Shown one piece after another: positions 24,629 to 31,406 of a DNA stretch of 64,000 bases. Origin of the DNA: Pedobacter jeongneungensis (lineage in GTDB: Bacteria; Bacteroidota; Bacteroidia; Sphingobacteriales; Sphingobacteriaceae). The notes beneath the pieces were generated by a model. It was given only the letters and a program-made list of their open reading frames with translations. It ran no database searches and was not told the origin of the DNA. The position numbers and the translations under genes were made by a program. How positions within the stretch are numbered: the stretch's first letter is position 1; every line of letters starts with the position of its first letter. Location of the stretch: assembly GCF_000633455.1 (NCBI RefSeq), contig NZ_AYMG01000028.1, positions 1 through 64,000 of the forward strand, given 5' to 3'.

Positions 24629-25696
24629 ATGAGTAAAATAGCATTAGTGGTTGGCGCAAGTGGTATAACCGGAAGTAACCTGGCCGAAAGCCTGATTTCA
24701 AAAGGCTGGGAAACCTATGGTCTGGCCCGGACACCAAATACAGAAATTGGGCAGCTTAACCCCGTTGCGGCAGATCTTTTAGATATTACCAGCCTTAAAT
24801 CAGCCTTAGGCAGTATCGCTCCTACCCATGTTTATATCACCACCTGGATGCGCAACGATACCGAAGCTGAAAACATCAGGGTAAACAGTTTGATGGTTCG
24901 TAATCTTTTAGATGTGCTATCAGAAAAAGGATCGGTTGAGCATGTTGCATTGGTAACCGGATTAAAACACTATCTCGGTCCATTTGATGCCTATGCCAAA
25001 GAAGGTTTTTTACCTGAAACACCTCTAAGAGAAGAACACCCCAGGCTAGATCTTGAGAATTTTTATTATGCACAGGAAGACGAAGTATATGCCGCAGCAG
25101 CACGCGACGGTTTTACCTGGAGCATCCACAGGCCACATACTGTTATTGGTAAAGCAGTTGGTAATGCCATGAACTTAGGAACTACACTGGCCGTGTATGC
25201 CTCCATCTGCAAGGAAACAGGTCGTCCGTTTAAATGGCCGGGCTCAGCTGCACAATGGAATGGCCTCTCTGATGTTACCGACGCCAGGGTATTGGCCGAA
25301 CACCTGATCTGGGCTTCTACCACAGATGTAGCCCGTAACGAAGCTTTCAATGTGGTTAACGGAGATGTGTTCCGCTGGAGCAGGTTATGGAAATGTATAG
25401 CAGCTTATTTCGATATAGAAGCTGAAGGATATAATAATAAAATACAACCTTTGGAGCTAGAAATGGCTAACGATTCTGATATCTGGAAACAGATTGCGGA
25501 GAAATATCACTTAAAAGAAACAGACTTGAGCCGTTTGGCATCAGCCTGGCATACCGACCTTGATTTGGGGCGACCAATTGAAGTGATGACCGATATGTCG
25601 AAAAGTAGAAAACTAGGGTTCACTGTTTTTCAAGACACCGAGGAATCGTTTTTTGACTTATTTAAAAAACTAAGTGCAAAGAAATTAATTCCTTAA
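24629..25696 (+). CDS. SDR family reductase, PRISE type
   Basis: NAD(P)-dependent oxidoreductase of the atypical short-chain dehydrogenase group that includes plant progesterone 5-beta-reductase/iridoid synthase, which reduce enones. The nucleotide motif is GASGITG (9-15). Family features visible are TWMRNDTEAENIRVN, LVTGLKHYLGPF and ENFYYAQEDEVY, which replaces the classical YxxxK, and IHRPHTVIGKAVGNAMN. Length 355 is normal. Divergent from a Crp/Fnr regulator with two boxes between the two genes, so it is likely controlled by that protein. Substrate unknown; regulation by a xenobiotic or redox cue is a guess. Confidence 0.88.
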   Translation: MSKIALVVGASGITGSNLAESLISKGWETYGLARTPNTEIGQLNPVAADLLDITSLKSALGSIAPTHVYITTWMRNDTEAENIRVNSLMVRNLLDVLSEKGSVEHVALVTGLKHYLGPFDAYAKEGFLPETPLREEHPRLDLENFYYAQEDEVYAAAARDGFTWSIHRPHTVIGKAVGNAMNLGTTLAVYASICKETGRPFKWPGSAAQWNGLSDVTDARVLAEHLIWASTTDVARNEAFNVVNGDVFRWSRLWKCIAAYFDIEAEGYNNKIQPLELEMANDSDIWKQIAEKYHLKETDLSRLASAWHTDLDLGRPIEVMTDMSKSRKLGFTVFQDTEESFFDLFKKLSAKKLIP

Positions 25697-25724
25697 ATAC
25701 TATCACTAAGGCGCAAGTGAAAAA

Positions 25725-25757
25725 TGCATAAATCGATTATGATGATTGATTTATGCA
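25725..25757. terminator. Hairpin after the SDR gene
   Basis: TGCATAAATC at 25725-25734 pairs perfectly with GATTTATGCA at 25748-25757 around a 13-base loop, 28 bases after the stop. No T run follows, so it may be a 3'-end stabiliser instead of a terminator. Confidence 0.5.
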
Positions 25758-25916
25758 CCATCATATATAGAATTATTGAACAGAACGCGATAACCAGCAA
25801 TAAAAGCCACACAAAAGACTAATTAAAATTACAAAAATTAGGGTGGTTTCACGCTACATAACGAATGTTAAGATGGTTAACTTTAGTGTAACCAATCTAA
25901 AAAACCAAACATCGTT

Positions 25917-26978
25917 ATGAATTATTTTTATCTAAATCCCAGAAAAGAGCAAACGCTTTTTATTGAGGACAAAACAGACCGCGATTCGGTAATTAAAAAT
26001 ATTGTCGACCTAAGAAAGTCGTTATCATCCAAAGATGGAATCCCTGAAAAAAAATTGACAGGAAACCTCATACTTGGAACCTGGAATATCAGAGAGTTTG
26101 GCAATACCAAGTATAATGGCAGAATGCGTGAGTCGCTATACTATATTGCAGAGGTTATTTCCCGGTTCGATTTGATCGCCATCCAGGAAGTGCGCGATGA
26201 TTTGACAGATTTTAACAACATTTGCAAAATACTGGGCAACGACTGGGGAAGCTTCATAAGTTTGGTAACCGATGGCGTTTCGGGTAACCGCGAAAGAATG
26301 GCCTTTCTTTATGATAAACGCACCGTTTCGTTTAAGAACGTAGCCGGACAAATTATTCTTCCGGGCGAAAACTATAAAAATGCATTTGCAAGGGCACCTT
26401 ATATGATACGTTTTCAGTCAGGATGGCTAAAATTCGATATCTGTACGGTTCATATCTACTATGGAAAAGCCTCAAAAACTTCAGATGAATACAAAAGAAG
26501 GGTAACAGAAATTGAAAACTTGACCGGGTTTCTGAAAAAGAATTATATAGAGAAAGAACGTTCAAATAACCTGTTCGTACTTGGCGATTTCAATATTGAG
26601 GATACATTAAGTGATACCTACAAGGCAGCAACATCCTCCTCATTTAAGATTCCTGATGCGATACTCAAGAATAAACTTCCGGGTAGTAATGTAAAGCAGG
26701 ATAAAATTTACGATCAGATCTTATACTATAATAAATTCAACGACATCACCTTTAAGAATGCAGGAATTTTTGACTTCTACAAAACGGTTTTCAATAATTT
26801 TGATACTTACAAAGATCGGATAGCAAAACATATCAGCGCTCCGGTTATAACCGATAAAGAATTTAATGATTTCAAAACATATCAAATGAGCGATCACCTG
26901 CCATTGTGGGTCGAAATGAATACGGACCATGCAGAAGATTACCTGGGCATGATCATCAATAAACAGGCAGATAAATAA
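25917..26978 (+). CDS. Endonuclease/exonuclease/phosphatase family protein
   Basis: Mg-dependent phosphodiesterase fold (353 residues), cytoplasmic by the lack of a signal peptide. The fold's motifs are visible in order: LGTWNIREFG near 61-70, the metal ligand in DLIAIQEVRDD, VHIYYGK, GDFNIEDTL and the final SDHLPLWVEM. Such proteins may cut nucleic acid or lipid/sugar phosphates; the substrate cannot be told here. Single gene with a strong inverted repeat about 40 bases beyond its stop. Confidence 0.85.
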   Translation: MNYFYLNPRKEQTLFIEDKTDRDSVIKNIVDLRKSLSSKDGIPEKKLTGNLILGTWNIREFGNTKYNGRMRESLYYIAEVISRFDLIAIQEVRDDLTDFNNICKILGNDWGSFISLVTDGVSGNRERMAFLYDKRTVSFKNVAGQIILPGENYKNAFARAPYMIRFQSGWLKFDICTVHIYYGKASKTSDEYKRRVTEIENLTGFLKKNYIEKERSNNLFVLGDFNIEDTLSDTYKAATSSSFKIPDAILKNKLPGSNVKQDKIYDQILYYNKFNDITFKNAGIFDFYKTVFNNFDTYKDRIAKHISAPVITDKEFNDFKTYQMSDHLPLWVEMNTDHAEDYLGMIINKQADK

Positions 26979-27018
26979 TATAATTGTCTGTCATGACACA
27001 TTAGACTGATATGAATTT

Positions 27019-27043
27019 TGGTCTTAGCTTTAAGCTAAGACCA
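27019..27043. terminator. Perfect 12-bp hairpin after the EEP gene
   Basis: TGGTCTTAGCTT and AAGCTAAGACCA flank one T (27019-27030 and 27032-27043). The sequence is palindromic, so it could act as a terminator for the gene ending at 26978, or as an operator for ettA. The T content after it is modest. Confidence 0.5.
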
Positions 27044-27099
27044 GTTTAGTTTAAGCTTGAGAATGTTAGCAGTAGGAATAAATAAGGTAAACAAACCAT

Positions 27100-27129
27100 T
27101 TTGTTATGGCCCCGTTGTTTTTATCTTTG
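27100..27129 (+). promoter_or_regulatory. ettA promoter
   Basis: TTTG at 27100-27103, 18 bases, and TATCTTTG at 27122-27129 fit the Bacteroidota -33/-7 consensus. It predicts a leader of about 65-70 bases before the ATG at 27203. Confidence 0.65.
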
Positions 27130-27202
27130 TAAACAATTCGGTATATCCTACCTTATCCATCTTATAGAAAAACATTAAACTAATTAAATCACATATCTTA
27201 TA

Positions 27203-28882
27203 ATGTCTGACGAAAAAATAATCTTTTCAATGGCAGGTGTAAATAAAATTTACCCGCCACAAAAACAGGTTTTAAAAAATATTTACCTTTCATTCTTTTA
27301 CGGTGCTAAAATCGGGGTAATCGGTTTAAACGGTTCTGGTAAGTCGTCCCTTTTAAAAATTATTGCCGGTTTAGATAAATCTTATCAAGGCGAGGTGGTT
27401 TTTTCACCGGGTTACTCTGTTGGTTATTTAGCACAGGAGCCGATCCTGGATCCTGAAAAAACCGTACGCGAAGTTGTGGAAGAAGGTGTTGCCGAAGTAA
27501 CCGCCATTTTAAAAGAGTACGAAGAAGTGAATGAAGCTTTTGGCTTAGAAGAAAACTATTCTGATGCTGATAAGATGGATAAGTTAATGGCCAGACAGGG
27601 CGAACTTCAGGATAAAATTGATGCGTTAGGTGCCTGGGAAATCGATTCGAAATTAGAAAGAGCGATGGATGCCTTACGTTGTCCTGATCCTGAAACTAAA
27701 ATCGGAGTATTATCAGGTGGTGAGCGCCGCCGTGTAGCCATGTGCCGTTTATTGCTTCAACATCCTGATGTATTGTTACTGGATGAACCTACCAACCACT
27801 TGGATGCCGAAAGTATCGATTGGTTAGAGCAGTTTTTACAAAATTACGAAGGAACCGTTATTGCTGTTACCCACGATAGGTATTTCCTGGATAATGTTGC
27901 GGGATGGATTTTAGAGTTAGACCGTGGCGAAGGTATTCCATGGAAAGGAAATTACAGCAGTTGGTTAGATCAAAAAGCAAAACGTTTATCTCAGGAAGAG
28001 AAAACCGAGAGCAAACGCCAGAAAACTTTGGAGCGTGAGTTAGAATGGGTACGCATGGCCCCAAAAGCACGTCACGCAAAATCTAAAGCACGTTTAGCCA
28101 ACTATGATAAATTAGCCTCAGAAGATGGCAGAGAAAGGGAAGATAAATTAGAACTATTTATTCCCGCAGGTCCTCGTTTGGGTAATGTTGTCATCGAAGC
28201 AACGAATGTAACCAAAGCTTATGGCGACAAAATATTATTCGATAATTTAAACTTTTCATTACCTCCGGCAGGTATTGTGGGTATCATCGGCCCCAATGGT
28301 GCAGGTAAAACCACTTTATTCCGTTTAATTACCGGACAGGAAGAGGCAGATGCAGGTACTTTCCGTGTTGGTGAAACTGTAGAGCTGGGTTATGTGGATC
28401 AGATGCACAATGACCTGGATGCCGATAAAACGGTGTACGAAAATATTACCGATGGTTTAGACAATATACAATTGGGTACTAAAGCGGTTAACGGACGTGC
28501 TTATGTATCGAAATTCAACTTCAATGGCGGCGATCAGCAGAAAAAAGTAGGCATTTTATCTGGCGGAGAGCGTAACCGTGTACACCTGGCGATCACGTTG
28601 AAAAAAGGTGCAAACGTATTGTTACTGGATGAGCCTACCAACGATATCGATGTAAATACATTACGTGCATTGGAAGAGGCTTTAGAAAACTTTGGCGGTT
28701 GCGCGGTGGTAATCAGTCACGACAGGTGGTTCTTAGATAGGATCTGTACGCACATCCTTGCTTTCGAAGGCAACTCTGAAGTTTATTTCTTTGAAGGTAA
28801 CTACTCAGATTATGAGGAAAACCGCAAAAAACGTTTGGGTGATGTTACACCGAAACGCATCCGGTATAAAAAACTAGATTAA
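27203..28882 (+). CDS. ettA: Energy-dependent translational throttle protein EttA
   Basis: ABC-F ATPase that gates the first steps of translation elongation on the ribosome in response to energy. Two ABC domains: Walker A GLNGSGKS (41-48), LSGGERRRVAMCRLL, DEPTNHLDAES, then the arm/linker (SWLDQKAKRLSQEEK ... REREDKLE), and a second set GPNGAGKTTLFRLI, LSGGERNRVHLAI, DEPTNDIDV. The 559-residue length and the EttA-style 'NGSGKSSLLKIIAGLDK' and 'YEENRKKRLGD' end fit EttA better than Uup or resistance ABC-F proteins. Monocistronic, with its own promoter and a strong terminator. Confidence 0.95.
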   Translation: MSDEKIIFSMAGVNKIYPPQKQVLKNIYLSFFYGAKIGVIGLNGSGKSSLLKIIAGLDKSYQGEVVFSPGYSVGYLAQEPILDPEKTVREVVEEGVAEVTAILKEYEEVNEAFGLEENYSDADKMDKLMARQGELQDKIDALGAWEIDSKLERAMDALRCPDPETKIGVLSGGERRRVAMCRLLLQHPDVLLLDEPTNHLDAESIDWLEQFLQNYEGTVIAVTHDRYFLDNVAGWILELDRGEGIPWKGNYSSWLDQKAKRLSQEEKTESKRQKTLERELEWVRMAPKARHAKSKARLANYDKLASEDGREREDKLELFIPAGPRLGNVVIEATNVTKAYGDKILFDNLNFSLPPAGIVGIIGPNGAGKTTLFRLITGQEEADAGTFRVGETVELGYVDQMHNDLDADKTVYENITDGLDNIQLGTKAVNGRAYVSKFNFNGGDQQKKVGILSGGERNRVHLAITLKKGANVLLLDEPTNDIDVNTLRALEEALENFGGCAVVISHDRWFLDRICTHILAFEGNSEVYFFEGNYSDYEENRKKRLGDVTPKRIRYKKLD

Positions 28883-28883
28883 T

Positions 28884-28914
28884 AAAAAGTCCCGATAAAA
28901 ATCGGGACTTTTTT
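28884..28914 (+). terminator. ettA terminator
   Basis: AAAAAGTCCCGAT at 28884-28896 pairs with ATCGGGACTTTTT at 28901-28913 over an AAAA loop, starting right after the stop. The run of Ts is part of the right arm. Confidence 0.9.
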
Positions 28915-28950
28915 GTTTGAGAGACGTTATTTTGAAAAGATTCTGTTACC

Positions 28951-29019
28951 TGTCACGTTGAGCCCGTCGATACGCCTTGCAATTAATTAACTGGCTCCTT
29001 CGACAGGCTCAGGATGACA
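28951..29019. repeat. Palindromic dispersed repeat, family C copy 2
   Basis: TGTCACGTTGAGCCCGTCGA at 28951 and TCGACAGGCTCAGGATGACA ending at 29019 form the inverted arms. Same family as 14581-14648 with a different loop (cttgcaattaattaactgg). Confidence 0.75.
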
Positions 29020-29054
29020 AAACTATATTTATAATACACCCCTTATCTAAACTA

Positions 29055-29441
29055 TTATATAGATGGTTGAAATGGTGCTGGTCTTTGGTTTTCTTTCGCT
29101 TTGCGTTTTCCTCTGAAAAAGAAATACAGGTTGATGAACAGCATAATCCCTAAGTAAATGGCAAAACCACCTATTTTAGAACTTAGTGCCTCAACTAAAC
29201 TGCGGTAATCGTTTGCACTTATTGTAATTTTCATAATCAACAATGCGAAACCGATATTAAGCAGGTAAAAGCCTGTTTCGAAAAGTTTATTGGTGGCATT
29301 CGCGATTTCCTCCCTTCCTTTAAAAATATCCAGCATATATATCTTACTGTTTTTAAACAGCGTTTTTGAAACATAAAAAGTCAGAAAAAGTGCAATTGGT
29401 AAATAAACTGCATAGCCGATTAAAATTTTTGTCGTTTCCAT
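29055..29441 (-). CDS. Small membrane protein, paralogue of its neighbour
   Basis: Not recognised. A 128-residue membrane protein with three hydrophobic segments (near 7-27, 55-75 and 92-112), a central hydrophilic part (KGREEIANATNKLFETG) and a Lys/Arg-rich C-terminus (RGKRKAKENQRP). The phrase FYLLNIGFALLIM matches YYLVNIGYCAMTL in the gene just upstream, and length and segment order are alike, so the two are a tandem paralogue pair read as an operon (19 bases apart). Confidence 0.7.
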   Translation of the reverse strand: METTKILIGYAVYLPIALFLTFYVSKTLFKNSKIYMLDIFKGREEIANATNKLFETGFYLLNIGFALLIMKITISANDYRSLVEALSSKIGGFAIYLGIMLFINLYFFFRGKRKAKENQRPAPFQPSI

Positions 29442-29459
29442 AATGAAAAGTTTAGGTTG

Positions 29460-29807
29460 TTATTTTATTAATTTATGTATGGTATTGGTAAGCAAATAGA
29501 TATTTAAATAATGAAGAACAGACAGGATGCACACAATGGTGGCCACTTTTATTGCCATTACTTCTACCAACTGTTGCGACGAGCGGATCGTTTCCCAGCC
29601 TACCAAAGTCATGGCACAATAGCCAATGTTTACCAGGTAATAAGAAACCAAAAGGGATTTATTAATCTGTTGACAGAGGTCCAAATGATCGGGAATAAGT
29701 TCGGCAACAAAGATATTTCCGTTCCGGTAACAGATCTTCCCTACCACCACAATGATGAATACGATAACCGTTATAAAAATGCCATATCCAAGTATATTGT
29801 AATCCAT
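29460..29807 (-). CDS. Small membrane protein, paralogue of its neighbour
   Basis: Not recognised. 115 residues with three hydrophobic segments (near 4-24, 52-70 and 84-106) and the shared sequence YYLVNIGY. First gene of the two-gene minus-strand unit. A frame on the opposite strand (29511-29861) overlaps it but has a less protein-like composition. Bacteroidota carry many such small paired membrane genes with no proven role. Confidence 0.7.
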   Translation of the reverse strand: MDYNILGYGIFITVIVFIIVVVGKICYRNGNIFVAELIPDHLDLCQQINKSLLVSYYLVNIGYCAMTLVGWETIRSSQQLVEVMAIKVATIVCILSVLHYLNIYLLTNTIHKLIK

Positions 29808-30146
29808 AACAAAGATTTTTCAATTATACAACTTTCAGTAAAAAATGAAAATATAGACTAAAAAAATAAGCCTCTTTTAAGGCATTTTGTAAATCTTTCT
29901 ATCTCATTTCCCTTTCACGATGTAAAGCTAAATTAAATTTATTAAACTTTCAAATATTATTGAAAATTCACAAAATAAAAATAGATCCCGCTATCCGAGC
30001 GAAGCGAGAACCACGAATTACTTAGTCAAGCTAAATTTATCGAGGCAGATCTCTCCACTCCGCGTTGCTTCGGTCGAGATGACAACGTTTCTTTTCATAG
30101 AAAACACAGATTCTTTTTGCAGCATTCTAACCAATGAACTATTGGC

Positions 30147-30267
30147 TGACGACCTTTCTAAATCTGTTAATGGTAGCGGAGTCGAAAGGCATTAATAATG
30201 ATTTTTTATTCACTGAGTACTTCTGCGCCACGCCAACCAATGAACGAATGGCTAATGAACCAATGAA
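30147..30267. repeat. 121-bp direct repeat, copy 1
   Basis: Nearly identical to 30486-30606 (four differences seen by eye over 121 bases, about 97 percent). It starts tgacgacctttctaaa and ends ccaatgaac. Centre-to-centre distance 339 bases. It contains 'tcgaaaggcattaataatg' and a low-complexity end of 'caatgaacc' phrases. Confidence 0.9.
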
Positions 30268-30392
30268 CTTTCAGCCACAGATTCACAGAAAACACGGAAT
30301 ACCCACGCGTTTGTCACCCTGAGGGATAATTTATTTTATAAAAATCAATATAAATGACAGAAGAATCTTAGCGCAATGATAGGCCGCCAAAT

Positions 30393-30490
30393 TCGTCATT
30401 GCGAGAGGGCTTTTTCAGCCGACGAAGCAATCTTTCTAACAAGGATCGCTAGCAGGAAAGATTGCTTCGTCGTTCCTCCTCGCAATGACG
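30393..30490. repeat. Palindromic dispersed repeat, family A copy 2
   Basis: CGTCATTGCGAGAGGGC at the left and CCTCCTCGCAATGACG at the right with internal GACGAAGCAATCTTTC and GAAAGATTGCTTCGTC pairs, around 'taacaaggatcgctagcag'. It sits between the two 121-bp direct repeats, and its right end merges into copy 2. Confidence 0.85.
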
Positions 30491-30606
30491 ACCTTTCTAA
30501 AGCTGTCAATGGTAGCGGAGTCGAAAGGCATTAATAATGATTTTTTATTCACTGAGTACTTCTGCACCACGCCAACCAATGAACCAATGGCTAATGAACC
30601 AATGAC
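30486..30606. repeat. 121-bp direct repeat, copy 2
   Basis: Copy of 30147-30267. Its first five bases (tgacg) are also the last five bases of the palindrome before it. It ends 3 bases before the stop of the SGNH hydrolase gene. Confidence 0.9.
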
Positions 30607-30609
30607 CGT

Positions 30610-31347
30610 CTAGCGCCTGTTTTTCAGTGCTTTTTTAATGGCAACATCGGTTACGCCCTCCATTATTTTGTAGCCAGCCAGGTTGGGATGAACACCATCA
30701 ACCGTTAATTCGGGCCGTTGCCCCTTACGTTCATCAACCAATGGTGTCCAGTAATCTAAAACGGTATAATTTTTCTCCTTTGCATAAGTAGCAATCATTT
30801 CATTTAAAGAAACAATAATCTCAGCAGGTTCAATGTTTTTGTTCCATGGGTATTGGTAAACAGGTAAATACTTACACAGTATTACTTTAATGTGGTGTAC
30901 TCGGGCCAGTTCTGCCATTGATTTAATGTTGTTCATAATCTTTTCGTTCGTTACGTGCCCTGTATTGCCCGAAATATCATTACTTCCCGCCAAAATAATC
31001 ACTACTTTTGGTTTAAGGTTAATCACATCCTGTCTGAAACGGATCAGTAACTGCGGCGAAATTTGTCCGCTTATGCCCCTATCCAGGTAAGCATTATTGT
31101 TAAAATATTCAGGATCTTTTTGCTTCCAGAATTCGAAAATCGAACTCCCTAAAAATACCACCCGCTTTTCTTTTCGGTTTGGGGGCGGCAAAAGCTCGTT
31201 CTCTTTCTGGTATTTAGTAAGGGCCGCCCAATCATCGGCAAAGTTTTCTTTTTTAGGTTTATTGTTTAAAGAATCTGTTTTCTGAGCCTGAGCAAACAAA
31301 CTGCCTGTAGAAATCAGCAAAATAAAAATCAAGAATTTACTTTTCAT
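30610..31347 (-). CDS. SGNH/GDSL hydrolase family, secreted
   Basis: Predicted exported esterase or acetylhydrolase (245 residues). Signal peptide 1-19 (MKSKFLIFILLISTGSLFA). The four SGNH blocks are visible: FLGSSIFEFW (block I, Ser69 nucleophile; the usual GDS is GSS here, so the Asp is Ser68), GISGQ (block II, Gly91/94), AGSNDI (block III, Asn123) and DGVHPN (block V, Asp217 and His220). Typical substrates are carbohydrate acyl esters; none can be chosen. It is followed by the outer-membrane barrel gene upstream on the same strand with 59 bases between, so co-transcription is possible. Confidence 0.87.
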   Translation of the reverse strand: MKSKFLIFILLISTGSLFAQAQKTDSLNNKPKKENFADDWAALTKYQKENELLPPPNRKEKRVVFLGSSIFEFWKQKDPEYFNNNAYLDRGISGQISPQLLIRFRQDVINLKPKVVIILAGSNDISGNTGHVTNEKIMNNIKSMAELARVHHIKVILCKYLPVYQYPWNKNIEPAEIIVSLNEMIATYAKEKNYTVLDYWTPLVDERKGQRPELTVDGVHPNLAGYKIMEGVTDVAIKKALKNRR

Positions 31348-31406
31348 CGGATATTTAATAGGTAAGCGGGCGAAGTGCTAAACTAAATAATTTAGGCTTA
31401 CTTATT

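Larger units (their letters stand above)
29808..30609. other. Gene-free repeat-rich interval
   Basis: Eight hundred bases without a credible gene. Besides the features listed separately, 30050-30082 has 'ccactccgcgttgcttcggtcgagatgac', a fragment of another dispersed element, and 30314-30350 ('tgtcaccctgagggataa...' type) recurs in inverted form at 37011-37050. The rest is AT-rich. Confidence 0.6.

Noticed and set aside
29511..29861. Plus-strand frame of 116 codons
   Set aside because: Antisense to the small membrane protein 29460-29807, with uneven composition; the minus-strand reading has membrane segments and a paralogue next to it.
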